From: DATKLL01 sp035542475
Lineage (GTDB): Bacteria; Desulfobacterota; Syntrophia; Syntrophales; UBA2185
Assembly (NCBI GenBank): GCA_035542475.1
Contig: DATKLL010000016.1
Coordinates: 1-34,200 of the forward strand
Length of the DNA stretch: 34,200 nucleotides
Direction of reading: 5' to 3'
Under the pieces are notes generated by a model. That model was not told where the DNA came from, did not search any database, and saw only the letters and a list, made by a program, of their open reading frames with translations. Made by a program: the position numbers and the translations under genes. Every line of letters begins with the position of its first letter. Positions within the stretch are counted from its first letter, which is position 1. Below are positions 8,152 to 16,253 of the stretch, in pieces.

Positions 8152-8775
8152 TTATTTTCTTCCAGTCATCAGAAAGACTGTAAATTCCCGCGCTCGGCCA
8201 TCGGACAAATCCTTTACAACCCTGGCTGCCGTTACATCTCGAACATCATGAAATCCACATCTATTGAAGAGTCGGTGAAGGTCTGATCTTTCAAAACCGG
8301 CATGGACAACTCCTGTCTTGTCGCTGTGAAATTCGCTTCCGTCTGAATCCAGGTCTGCGATACATAAAAGTCCTCCCGACAGAAGACGGTTATAAAACTG
8401 TCTGAGCAGGTATCCGAGGTCCTGGACATGGTGCAGTGTCATGCTGCTGATGATAAGGTGGAAGCTGCCTTTCAGCACATGACCCTTTTCCATATCGATA
8501 AATTCGGTTTTGACATTGGTCAGCTTCTGCTCCTCGATTTTGGCTTTAAGGACATCAAGCATGCCGTGCGATGAGTCGACCCCCGTAATAGTTCTTACAA
8601 AGGGCTGAAGCTGCAAGGTAACCAAACCTGTCCCGCATCCGAAGTCGAGGACGTCCATGTCACGGGTAAGCTTGACTTCTTTTATTATGGCTTTCACCAC
8701 ATCCTGCGCCAGTTTAACCCTTCCGGGCTTCAGGTCATAGGATTCAGCGCCTTTGTCAAAATCCCTCTTTTCCAT
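8152..8775 (-). CDS. Class I SAM-dependent methyltransferase
   Basis: A 207-residue protein of the UbiE/BioC-like methyltransferase type. DFDKGAESYD at the N-terminus is the usual lead-in, VLDFGCGTGLVTLQL (about residues 42-56) is motif I that binds S-adenosylmethionine, GVDSSHGML is motif II, and ISSMTLHHV is the post-motif seen in this group. The substrate is unknown. The gene is the last of a minus-strand group after the TrmO-like and persulfide reductase genes (85-bp gap), so it could act on a thiol, metalloid or sulfur-containing compound, but that is inference. No clear ribosome site lies near ATG 8775. Confidence 0.88.
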   Translation of the reverse strand: MEKRDFDKGAESYDLKPGRVKLAQDVVKAIIKEVKLTRDMDVLDFGCGTGLVTLQLQPFVRTITGVDSSHGMLDVLKAKIEEQKLTNVKTEFIDMEKGHVLKGSFHLIISSMTLHHVQDLGYLLRQFYNRLLSGGLLCIADLDSDGSEFHSDKTGVVHAGFERSDLHRLFNRCGFHDVRDVTAARVVKDLSDGRAREFTVFLMTGRK

Positions 8776-8860
8776 ATTCTATGATGGGTGATCCTTTTAG
8801 TTTCTTAAGGTAGAATTTGTCTAAAATTAAAGAGTCGTATGCCGGGACGCAATGACATGT

Positions 8861-9289
8861 TTATTCCTTTACACAGTCAATCTCTGCAGAGTAGGGTTTG
8901 ATGTCAAGTACCGGTGTCCCGTCAAGGGCATCAATACCCCGCACCATGAGCCTGGCGCCGTTTATGCTGAGGAGATCTACCACGGCAAGCCCGATCGGGT
9001 TTGGTCGATCGGGCGAGCGAGTGGCAAATACCCCATGCTCTTTTTTTGAATGAGGCGGGATGGCCGTGAGCATGCAACGATCTGCCCTGTCAAGCCAATA
9101 AAGTATGATCAAATGCGGCAGCAGAGCGATGTCTTTTAACCCGTCTGCATAATCAGAAAAGATTTCGACTTCACTTACAGCGGAAGAGTTTCTTCCCTGG
9201 TGCGGCGCATCTCCCTTCTCCCGGTAAGGTGAGTGTATCACTCCGATGGGGGCCAGTTCGAATTCTTTCATGGTTCTTGTATTTTTCAT
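8861..9289 (-). CDS. TrmO/TsaA family protein, probable tRNA m6t6A37 methyltransferase
   Basis: A 142-residue protein with the UPF0066/TsaA beta-barrel. The IGVIHSPYREKGDAPHQG start and the signature GVFATRSPDRPNPIGLAVV (about residues 88-106) are clear. TrmO methylates t6A at position 37 of some tRNAs with SAM. This is the short form lacking the C-terminal extension of E. coli TrmO; short relatives occur in archaea and anaerobes, sometimes in metal or sulfur contexts, so another role is possible. Its ATG overlaps the stop of the upstream oxidoreductase gene (ATGA), so the two are translationally coupled. Confidence 0.85.
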   Translation of the reverse strand: MKNTRTMKEFELAPIGVIHSPYREKGDAPHQGRNSSAVSEVEIFSDYADGLKDIALLPHLIILYWLDRADRCMLTAIPPHSKKEHGVFATRSPDRPNPIGLAVVDLLSINGARLMVRGIDALDGTPVLDIKPYSAEIDCVKE

Positions 9290-10977
9290 TTTAACATCTT
9301 TACTTCAAACGGCCACCCCACAATGCCTCCTTCAATGAATTGCACCCTGTCAAACCCGACGGCGTTCAGAATCCTCTGTGCCTCGTAGCCCCGCAAGCTT
9401 ATCTTGCAAAAGGCGAAGATATCCCTATCTTTAGGCAGTTCCGCGGCCTTGCCTCTGAGCGCTCCCAATGGAATGTGGATGACGTTGTAAGGCAACTGCA
9501 TGGTCTGAAATTCTTCAGGAGTGCGCACGTCCAGCAAAAGGACATTGTCCTCGTCGATCCGTTTTTTGGCTTCGAAGGCGGAGATGCCTTTGGCAATGCC
9601 ATCCAGTTTGTTGGTTAACATGTGCGCGCACGCGGCCAGAGGCTCAATCGCCGTGTTATACGGCGGCGCGTAACCAAAATCTACGTCGGCAAGCTCATCC
9701 AGGGTGCCGCCCATCAGTATCACGCTTGCAGCCACATCCAGGCGTTTGGAGCCGTTGCCCGGTCCCACCACCTGTACGCCGATCAGCTTTCGATCCCTTC
9801 TTGATGCGATCATTTTGATGATCAGGGGTTTGTTGTCCGGTATATAATGAGGCAGATCAGGACCTGCCAGGGTAAAGGTTTCTATCTCCATATTCAATTC
9901 TCGGGCCTGTCTTTCCGTTAAACCGGTCCTGCCGATGGTAAAATCGAATGCCCTGACGATGGAAGTGCAGGAAATGCCGCTGAATGGCGTAGACATCCCT
10001 GCTATATGGTTGGCGATTACTCTGCCATGTTTGTTTGCCGTTGACCCAAGAGGGACATAAAGCAAACTGCCGGCGCTTCCATTCACGTACTGATTCAGCG
10101 CACAATCTCCGCCTGCGTAAATATCTCTATTGCTCGTCTGGCAATATTCGTTGATGACAATGCCGCCCTGTTGCGCACAGAGAAGCCCGGCTTCCCTTGC
10201 CAGCTTATCGTTGGGGCGTGTTCCCACTGCAACGATCACGACATCCGCCGGGATGCTTTGTTTCATGGTTTTGACCGCGGCTGCCTTTTCCCTGCCTTCG
10301 ATTCCTGTGACACGCTCATCCAGGATAAGGTTCACTCCCTTCTGTCGCAGATGCTTGGCGGCGAACGTGGCCACATCCTTGTCCAGGACGCCGGGCATAA
10401 TCTGATCACACATCTCGACAACTGTCACCTCAAGTCCCTGACGAACCAGGGCCTCCGCCAATTCAATGCCGATGAACCCGGCTCCAACCAGAACGGCCTT
10501 TTTCAAACCCTGTGCTGCAATCTCTTTTCTCAAACTTGCGGCATGATCGGGATGTGACATGAACCACACGTTCTTGAGATCAAGGCCCGGGATGCCTGGA
10601 CGGCACGGAGATCCTCCCGCGGCTAAAACCAGTTTATCATATCCCATATCTGCTTCAGCGCCGGTATCCAGGTTTTTTACCCGCACCGTCTTCTTACCCG
10701 GATCAATTTTCAGCGCTTCTCTTTGTGTAAGTACTTTGACGCCTTTCACCTTTTCAAAGAAAGCCGGCGTCCTGGGAACACCCACCGGGGTCTTGATGAG
10801 TGAATCGATTTCGGAAAATATTCCCTCTACGAAATAGGGCAGTCCGCAGGCGCCGTATGAAATCATTTTACCCTTCTCGATAATAGTGATGTCCGCGTCG
10901 GGACGCAGACGCTTTAACCTCGAAGCAGCTTTGGGCCCGCAGGCCACCCCGCCGATGATAATAATCTTAAATGACAT
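9286..10977 (-). CDS. FAD-dependent persulfide/CoA-disulfide reductase with C-terminal rhodanese domain
   Basis: A 563-residue flavoprotein. GGVACGPKAASRL (residues 9-21) is the FAD-binding loop, and SYGACGLPYF has the single redox Cys (Cys44) typical of CoA-disulfide reductases. VGAGFIGIELAEAL is the NAD(P)H Rossmann motif and IYAGGDCA the second FAD motif. A dimerisation domain follows (about 330-445). The C-terminal 100 residues are a rhodanese domain with the active loop CKISLRG. This fusion matches the NADH-dependent persulfide reductase (Npsr) / CoADR-Rhd family, which reduces CoA- or protein-bound persulfides and polysulfide using NADH. AAGGAG precedes ATG 10977. It is first in a unit with the TrmO-like and methyltransferase genes. 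Confidence 0.93.
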   Translation of the reverse strand: MSFKIIIIGGVACGPKAASRLKRLRPDADITIIEKGKMISYGACGLPYFVEGIFSEIDSLIKTPVGVPRTPAFFEKVKGVKVLTQREALKIDPGKKTVRVKNLDTGAEADMGYDKLVLAAGGSPCRPGIPGLDLKNVWFMSHPDHAASLRKEIAAQGLKKAVLVGAGFIGIELAEALVRQGLEVTVVEMCDQIMPGVLDKDVATFAAKHLRQKGVNLILDERVTGIEGREKAAAVKTMKQSIPADVVIVAVGTRPNDKLAREAGLLCAQQGGIVINEYCQTSNRDIYAGGDCALNQYVNGSAGSLLYVPLGSTANKHGRVIANHIAGMSTPFSGISCTSIVRAFDFTIGRTGLTERQARELNMEIETFTLAGPDLPHYIPDNKPLIIKMIASRRDRKLIGVQVVGPGNGSKRLDVAASVILMGGTLDELADVDFGYAPPYNTAIEPLAACAHMLTNKLDGIAKGISAFEAKKRIDEDNVLLLDVRTPEEFQTMQLPYNVIHIPLGALRGKAAELPKDRDIFAFCKISLRGYEAQRILNAVGFDRVQFIEGGIVGWPFEVKMLK

Positions 10978-11096
10978 AATCCTTCTCCTTCATTTTATAG
11001 TGTTTGCGAGGAACCACGTCGGCCATCTTCATAATAGCTATTTCCGATGACTTCATGGCATTGCTTTGGGTTTGGATACTGAATATCCTATTATAA

Positions 11097-11768
11097 TTAC
11101 TTTGGTCCGAAGATTTCCAGGGAAATGATTCTCCCGTTCTGCCAACCGACTCTGTAAACTTGGACAATATCGGCCGGCATTTCACTGGATGTTGAGATTG
11201 TAACGCCTTCAACCGTGTAATAGATTTTATTATTGACCCTGTCTGTCTTAATAACATAAGGGTTTCTTATTATCAGAAGCCCCATCGCCTTGCGTATGAT
11301 ATCCGAATCTGCATATCTACTGATTACGGACATGTATTTTTTCTGAGAGGTATGAGCCTGCATGCATTCCTTCATTTCAGGAATAATATCCGCTTCGGGT
11401 ATCCCTTTTTTCGCCCCCTCGGGAGAGAAGAATACAATCCTCCTATTTTCCCAGCACACCCTGTATGTCTGGACGATATCGGACGGAATTTCAGTTGCCG
11501 TTTCCACAGTAACACCCTCTACCGTATAACAGATTTTTTTCCCTTCCCGATCTGCCCTTGTTATATAGGGTTCCTTGATGATGAGAAGTCCCATGGCCTT
11601 ATTGACAATAGCCGGGTCGGCATATTTCTGGATGACGACTCTGTACTCTTTCTGTGATCCATGGGATTGCATGCATTCTCTCATCTCAGGGATAACCTCT
11701 ATCGCAAAGGCATGACCACATATTCCAAACAAAAAATAGATTAAGAAGCAAATTGCAGTTCTCTTCAT
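11097..11768 (-). CDS. Exported protein of two tandem, unrecognised ~91-residue repeats
   Basis: A 223-residue protein with a signal peptide (residues 1-22, MKRTAICFLIYFLFGICGHAFA) and nothing else but two copies of one domain, residues 23-113 and 127-217. Shared landmarks are IPEM(R/K)ECMQ near the start, KAMGLLII, a (V/I)EGVT strand and DIVQ(T/V)YRV. Each copy keeps one Cys in ECMQ; the first has extra Cys at KICYT and VCW. I do not recognise the family. It is the last gene of the minus-strand cluster with the two selenoprotein genes, so a periplasmic place in that system is likely. GGAGGAGG before ATG 11768 decides the start over one 42 bases earlier. Confidence 0.8.
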   Translation of the reverse strand: MKRTAICFLIYFLFGICGHAFAIEVIPEMRECMQSHGSQKEYRVVIQKYADPAIVNKAMGLLIIKEPYITRADREGKKICYTVEGVTVETATEIPSDIVQTYRVCWENRRIVFFSPEGAKKGIPEADIIPEMKECMQAHTSQKKYMSVISRYADSDIIRKAMGLLIIRNPYVIKTDRVNNKIYYTVEGVTISTSSEMPADIVQVYRVGWQNGRIISLEIFGPK

Positions 11769-11810
11769 CTTCGTCCTCCTCCAACTAATTCTGTCCATAC
11801 GAGTCTTCAC

Positions 11811-12365
11811 TTAAGGATTTTTATCTCCCTCATTTAGTTTTTTCAAAAAATCTAAAATTTCCTGATAGTTCGGAGAGCCATCCTTGGCATAGCGTATGAC
11901 ACCTTTTCTGTCGATGATCACCGTGCGCCGGTTGAAGACGAAGAGCGATCCAGTGGGTATCACGCCAAAAAAATCACCGAGATAACCGGAAACATTAGAG
12001 AGTATCGGAAAGGTCAGTTTCAGTGATCTTGCCCAGTATTTTAGAGTTACAACATCATCGCGGCTGACGCCCGTGACCCGGGCGTTGAGGTCATTATAGA
12101 GGGAAAGGTGCCTCTGATGACCTATCATTTCACCCGATCAGATCGGTGTGAAAGCCGCAGGAAAAAATGTTATGATAAGATTATACTTGTCATAATAATC
12201 CTGATTATAGCCGACCAGCCGATCCTCTGTAGATGACAGGTAAAAGTTCAGTGTCTGCTTGTCCAGAAGGCTTTCCGCCTTGAAAGCGGCTTGGGCACTG
12301 GACATAGTAATAACGATACAGATGAAGGGTACAAGAATCAGTGTTGTTTTAGTCCGCCTTTTCAT
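11811..12365 (-). CDS. Exported peroxiredoxin-like selenoprotein (in-frame UGA at the peroxidatic position)
   Basis: Read through TGA 12140-12138, this gives 184 residues. A signal peptide (about 1-26) precedes an AhpC/TSA-type thioredoxin fold. The stretch FFPAAFTPI-U-SGEM (U = residue 76) aligns with the FTPVCT-type peroxidatic site, and the following region continues the fold (LYNDLNARVTGVSRDD, FPILSNVSGYLGDFFGV). Both halves are in the same frame with no other change, and a stem-loop with properties of a bacterial SECIS follows the UGA. It would reduce peroxides or related oxidants in the periplasm, using selenocysteine instead of Cys; no clear resolving Cys is present, so an outside thiol is needed. 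GAGGAGG before ATG 12365 fixes the start. The upstream gene is also a UGA-containing selenoprotein candidate. Standard gene calling would give two truncated pieces. Confidence 0.88.
12088..12123 (-). promoter_or_regulatory. SECIS-like stem-loop after the UGA of the peroxiredoxin gene
   Basis: On the minus strand, 14 bases after the UGA, AGGTCAT pairs perfectly with ATGACCT (12123-12117 with 12094-12088), and above a small internal loop AGAGG pairs with CCTCT. The apical loop starts about 28 bases after the UGA, within the range usual for bacterial SelB-binding elements. Confidence 0.75.
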
Positions 12366-12544
12366 AAAGACCTCCTCAGTGAAAAGAAACAATGATGCCG
12401 TTCAGCGTATTGTTGTTAAATCGACAGGATGACGGCAAGGTTTTAAGGAATGTCACGGATCACCCGACTCTGAAAATTTACGGATTCGATCGCTTCATCT
12501 CACCAAACTGAACTCGGAATTGCACATCCCCCCAATCTTCCCGC

Positions 12545-12856
12545 TCATTTATTGGGCTTCGAATACCCGCTGACATGGAAGCCCCCCTCTTTAAGGGCTT
12601 TTAAGATGCTGTCGATATTAGTTATCTTGTCATCAAAACTTACAACGAAGACCTCTTTCCGGGCATCATAACCGATACCCGTCACACCGTCGACATTTTC
12701 CAGGGTCACGCCTACCCTGGTTTTCTGCGCTCAGGTCTTGCAATCGGCAATTTTGATCTCCACTTTGGTCTCGGCACCATGTGCTGGTTGAGAAGCAGTA
12801 AGAGCACTTAGCAAAATCAGTAAAAGGGGAAAAACAAGAACCGGTCTTAATCTCAT
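12545..12856 (-). CDS. Exported heavy-metal-associated (MerP-like) selenoprotein with a CxxU motif
   Basis: Read through TGA 12733-12731, this gives 103 residues: a signal peptide (about 1-28) and one HMA/ferredoxin-like domain. IADCKTU (U = residue 42) replaces the metal-binding CxxC, followed by the typical LENVDGV turn (about residues 52-58), VVSFDD and ILKALKEGGF. HMA domains bind soft metals such as Hg, Cu or Cd, or act in thiol chemistry. MerP-related selenoproteins have been described from environmental sequences. A perfect 7-bp hairpin stands ten bases after the UGA. A GGGGGA ribosome site lies about nine bases before ATG 12856. Without read-through there is only a 41-codon frame, so the gene would normally be missed. 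It precedes the selenocysteine peroxiredoxin in the same cluster. Confidence 0.87.
12700..12720 (-). promoter_or_regulatory. SECIS-like stem-loop after the UGA of the HMA gene
   Basis: On the minus strand CCAGGGT and ACCCTGG form a perfect 7-bp stem with loop AGGCGTG. The stem starts 10 bases, and the loop 17 bases, after the UGA, fitting the usual spacing of bacterial SECIS elements. The G-rich start of the loop is also typical. Confidence 0.78.
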
Positions 12857-12882
12857 GAGCTTAATCCCCCGGCCTGTCCCTT

Positions 12883-13446
12883 TCATGCCCAGTCATCCAA
12901 GTCAATATCCGGGCAAAGCCCCATCATATTGGCAACCCATTCCTCGTTGTCCTTGATCCACTGCTTCGCATCGGCCCTGGAAATAATGTTTTCCTTGACC
13001 AGGTTCATGGCGGACTCAAGTTTGCCTCCACATAAGCAGAATTGCTTGACCAGTGTCGTAAGCGCCGGCCTCTTCTTCTGCAGACCGCTGCGAGCAATTG
13101 TGTGAATCGTTTTCTTCTCGTCTATCCAGTTCGGACCGAGGTCTTCGACCTTCTTGGCATATTTGTTGTAGTAGGCTTTCTGTTCCGGCAGTGTCACGCT
13201 TAATGTGGCGTCGTATTTCCCCTCAGCAAGGCCTTTCCACATTTCATCAACGGTGGTCTTCACAAGATTGACTTTTACGCCCAATTTTTCCTCGAGTATG
13301 TACTTCAACATGTATGATTTCGCGATAGACTCCTTCGTTTCGACATAAGCCACAGTAATCATCGGCGTAGCCGCAATTGCGGCCTGAACCGCCATGGCGA
13401 GCATGATCGCAACGAGTACGCTCATCTTCAACAGGTAACGTTTCAT
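12883..13446 (-). CDS. Short exported substrate-binding protein, OpuAC-like
   Basis: A 187-residue protein with a signal peptide (about 1-25) and a domain like the glycine betaine/proline-type ABC binding proteins (OpuAC). ITVAYVETKESIAKSYMLKYILEEKLG and VDEMWKGLAEGKYDATLSVTLPEQKAYY are typical of the first lobe. It is much shorter than a full binding protein (usually about 280 or more residues), and no ABC permease or ATPase is nearby, so it may work with the polytopic membrane protein of the cluster. The C-terminal half carries FCLCGGKL and a further Cys near the end, unusual for OpuAC and suggestive of metal or redox chemistry. GGAGGG precedes ATG 13446. Confidence 0.75.
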   Translation of the reverse strand: MKRYLLKMSVLVAIMLAMAVQAAIAATPMITVAYVETKESIAKSYMLKYILEEKLGVKVNLVKTTVDEMWKGLAEGKYDATLSVTLPEQKAYYNKYAKKVEDLGPNWIDEKKTIHTIARSGLQKKRPALTTLVKQFCLCGGKLESAMNLVKENIISRADAKQWIKDNEEWVANMMGLCPDIDLDDWA

Positions 13447-13541
13447 GATAACCTTCCCTCCTTTACGGAATTCTTTTCTTCAGGTTGAGGCAGGATGACC
13501 GGGTAACGGTTTAACAGGCTATCCAAGCCCTGGAAGTAAAT

Positions 13542-14714
13542 TTAGGCCGCCCTGAACTCAATGGTGTCGCCATTGCCGAGGTAGGCCTTGTCCTTGGACC
13601 TGAATCGCGCCGTTCCTTGGATGACGGGGTAACCCGCTTCGATAAATTTCTTGGCACAGGTAATCCCTGTGCAGTGGTTGCAGCCGACTTTCTCGAATTC
13701 ATACTTCCTCATGGAAAGGACCAGGTCGTCATATTTGGGATCCCAGTCCTCGAACGGGGAGATATGCAGCCCGCCATAAATGCCATAATTCTTTTTGTAC
13801 TTGATAGTGTCCTTGGCCGTAGCGGCAAACTGGATAATCCCTTGGTGGCAGCAGCCTGTCACCGAAACCATTCCTGCATCCTTGACGTTGAAGTACCAAG
13901 ATTGCTCGCCGTATACACGGCAAATGATGGGAATAGCAAAATTGTAAAGGGCACAGCCCGGGAAGAGGGGCGTCAGTCCCGGCTTGGTGACCACGAGCTT
14001 ACCCCGGTGACCGCTATCCCTGATATACTGCATTCCTTCCTGGTAGAACCCTTCGGGAATGTAAGTAACAATCTCCGGGTTATACTTGTACACCACGGGC
14101 AGGCCCCAGAAGTGGTCGAAGTGCTCATGTGATACCATGAATAAGTCTATTTCTTTACGCTCAAGCATCCGGTCAATCCCCTCGCGCCTGTAGGCTTGAT
14201 CCATCCAGTTGTAGGACCATCCGGCATCCTGGAGAATTTTCTTCTTTGTGCCGTCGAGGAGTTCCATTTCAATCAGGCAGGAAAATCCCCCGGCATTCTC
14301 CGGATGGACGGCATTCTCAATTTGAAATTGCCAGGCCCTCTCCAAATCGTGGGGCAGCCACTTCTTGATCTCCTTGATACCCTTCTCATAGGAGCCTTTT
14401 CCAAGCTGTCCCTTCGGTTCCGCGAAAGGCGGCCAATTATACGAGTACTGGTTGACCAGCAATCCCCCGGCTCCCTTGATATCACCCATTAGTACTTTAT
14501 TCTCGAACCAACTTGTTTCTGAAATATTCGTTACCTTGACACTCCTGCATTCTCCGATATCGATATTTTTAGGCGTGACTTTCGCGAAATGACTCTTACG
14601 CCAGGGACCGTAAGAGTATATGCCCATGGCACCGATGGCACCTCCGGCACCTCCCACGATAAGACCCTTTACAAAATCGCGCCGGTTCAGCCCTTTCTTT
14701 TCTTCTCCTGCCAT
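13542..14714 (-). CDS. Tat-exported metallo-beta-lactamase-fold hydrolase
   Basis: A 390-residue protein. A twin-arginine signal (LNRRDFVKG then a glycine-rich hydrophobic stretch, residues 9-33) means it is exported folded, usually with its metal. SHEHFDHFWG (195-204) is the metal-binding HxHxDH motif; VTGCCHQGI (286-292) and GGLHISP (314-320) supply further ligand positions. The arrangement, including the C-terminal GCNHCTG block, resembles COG1237 MBL proteins related to dihydropterin-ribofuranosylaminobenzene phosphate synthase, but this cannot define a reaction. Cys are frequent near the active site (C288, C289, C345, C348, C353). GGAGG precedes ATG 14714. It lies between the membrane protein and binding-protein genes of the cluster. 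Confidence 0.83.
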   Translation of the reverse strand: MAGEEKKGLNRRDFVKGLIVGGAGGAIGAMGIYSYGPWRKSHFAKVTPKNIDIGECRSVKVTNISETSWFENKVLMGDIKGAGGLLVNQYSYNWPPFAEPKGQLGKGSYEKGIKEIKKWLPHDLERAWQFQIENAVHPENAGGFSCLIEMELLDGTKKKILQDAGWSYNWMDQAYRREGIDRMLERKEIDLFMVSHEHFDHFWGLPVVYKYNPEIVTYIPEGFYQEGMQYIRDSGHRGKLVVTKPGLTPLFPGCALYNFAIPIICRVYGEQSWYFNVKDAGMVSVTGCCHQGIIQFAATAKDTIKYKKNYGIYGGLHISPFEDWDPKYDDLVLSMRKYEFEKVGCNHCTGITCAKKFIEAGYPVIQGTARFRSKDKAYLGNGDTIEFRAA

Positions 14715-14778
14715 AGCTTGTCCTCCTTCAGTTTAGGAGAAATTTCCCCAATAAGGGAAAAATCTTAGTTAAAAAAAC

Positions 14779-14904
14779 TTAGGTTATTTTAGTCAGCATC
14801 CAGTTCCACTTTGCCATGACGGGAAGTGCCCAAACAACGGCAAAATAAACCAAAACACCGAGAATTATGCCAACGAAAATGCCGATCTTATATCCTGTGC
14901 TCAT
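14779..14904 (-). CDS. 41-residue single-span membrane protein
   Basis: A short gene with a strong ribosome site (AAGGAGGAGATGAA before ATG 14904) encodes MSTGYKIGIFVGIILGVLVY followed by a hydrophobic continuation to residue 30 and the tail KWNWMLTKIT. It has one membrane span (about residues 7-30). It sits 12 bp after the polytopic membrane protein gene and before the Tat-exported MBL gene, so it is probably a small accessory subunit of that membrane complex. No family is recognised. Confidence 0.75.
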   Translation of the reverse strand: MSTGYKIGIFVGIILGVLVYFAVVWALPVMAKWNWMLTKIT

Positions 14905-14916
14905 TTCATCTCCTCC

Positions 14917-16191
14917 TTATTGAGTAACCGTAGTTTCCGTTGCCTTGACTTTCTTCCATCCCGGCCAGTTGTCCATGAACCAGTGATTTATGAGCATGAT
15001 GTTGATAAGCCAGATGGTAGGGATCATCGGGAATTGCTGGGGATGTGAATAACCTTTCTGGGTACCGAGAACCAGGTGGCTGGTGTTGTAATAGATCCAG
15101 TAGACAAAAAGTCCGCCCACTATGGCAATCAGGGTACGGATAAGCCAGTTGACCGGAATACTGTACTTCTTGGGCCAGTTTTTGCAGTAGAAAGTGAGAA
15201 AGAGTGCAGGGATCAGGAAGAAGACCATCGTCTCGCCCACGTGGAGCCAGCGCCAGTCGGGGGCGGCGTCCCTTCGGGTTCCTCGGATGGCCGGACCCCA
15301 CCACAATTCCTGAGCGAAATAGAGGAACAGGAAGAAACACCAGGCAATCGCTATAATGCCGAAGAAGGCCGTCCACCGCCTCAGCATGTCATTTTTAATG
15401 ACTCTGAAGGGGTATCGCTCCCAGATGGATTCGTTCATCCACACAACGATTGTACAGCACATGATCCACGCGACGTGGAAGTTACCGCTCACCGTGTCCG
15501 CAAATTTTTCCCAGTAGGGTGGTGCGATCGAGCAGAAGTACTGCCATGGATAATAAAGGATGCCCATGTGCGGGTGCATGGTGCAAAAGTAAACTATGGT
15601 ACCGATGAAGAATGTGACGATCAGCACTGTCGTCCCGAGTGCAGGCTGTTTCAGCTTCTGCCATGGCCACATCTCCATAGCAACCGGCCAAGAGGGGGAA
15701 AGCCATGAAGCTATGGCAGCGAACATGAGGCATGCCAGCGCCGCATACTCGACAGCGAAAAATTCAGTGATCCCCGGTAGTTTGCTGAGATGACCTGGGC
15801 TAAAATAGGCCATGGATAAATTGCCAAGGATTCCTTCAAAGAAGCCCTTGATGAGGACGATCAGGACCACGGTGGCGACACCGGTCATGACCACGCCCTT
15901 TACCAGCGGGTGCCAGTTTTCGATCTGTTGCCTCTTAAAGGGCCAGTAGTAGTAGAGGTATACCATCCAGATGAGAACTATCAGAAGCCAGCGGGTATAC
16001 ATGTAGCCCACATAAGGCGTGTACATCCGCATCCACCCTCTTGGGTCTTGGAATATCCACCAGGTGGCATAAAAAATTGCCAGAATAAATATAGTATTGA
16101 CAATCTGTGGTATTGGTGCAGGCCATCTCGGAACAAGATTACGCTCTTCAAGATACCCTTCGCCGTAACGCTCTTCCGCTTTCCCTTCCAT
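14917..16191 (-). CDS. Polytopic membrane protein, Trp/Tyr-rich, unknown family
   Basis: A 424-residue protein with about nine or ten hydrophobic segments (roughly residues 30-46, 63-85, 99-118, 146-167, 185-205, 240-256, 275-295, 318-335, 350-367 and 390-405). It is unusually rich in Trp and Tyr, often at segment ends, and has His in or near segments (CTMHPHMG, GNFHVAW, WLHVGETM) that could bind haem or metal. I do not recognise the family; it could be a quinol- or haem-linked membrane subunit or a transporter. AGGAGG seven bases before ATG 16191 fixes the start. Tight spacing to the 41-residue protein gene suggests one membrane unit acting with the exported MBL, binding protein and selenoproteins. 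Confidence 0.7.
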   Translation of the reverse strand: MEGKAEERYGEGYLEERNLVPRWPAPIPQIVNTIFILAIFYATWWIFQDPRGWMRMYTPYVGYMYTRWLLIVLIWMVYLYYYWPFKRQQIENWHPLVKGVVMTGVATVVLIVLIKGFFEGILGNLSMAYFSPGHLSKLPGITEFFAVEYAALACLMFAAIASWLSPSWPVAMEMWPWQKLKQPALGTTVLIVTFFIGTIVYFCTMHPHMGILYYPWQYFCSIAPPYWEKFADTVSGNFHVAWIMCCTIVVWMNESIWERYPFRVIKNDMLRRWTAFFGIIAIAWCFFLFLYFAQELWWGPAIRGTRRDAAPDWRWLHVGETMVFFLIPALFLTFYCKNWPKKYSIPVNWLIRTLIAIVGGLFVYWIYYNTSHLVLGTQKGYSHPQQFPMIPTIWLINIMLINHWFMDNWPGWKKVKATETTVTQ

Positions 16192-16253
16192 ACATTAACC
16201 TCCTTTCCGTTCTTGTGAAGTATGGTGAATGCCATAACGGTCCTTCTTTGTAT

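Noticed and set aside
8057..8251. Plus-strand 64-codon frame near the methyltransferase gene
   Set aside because: It overlaps the methyltransferase 3' end and has no ribosome site or recognised motif.
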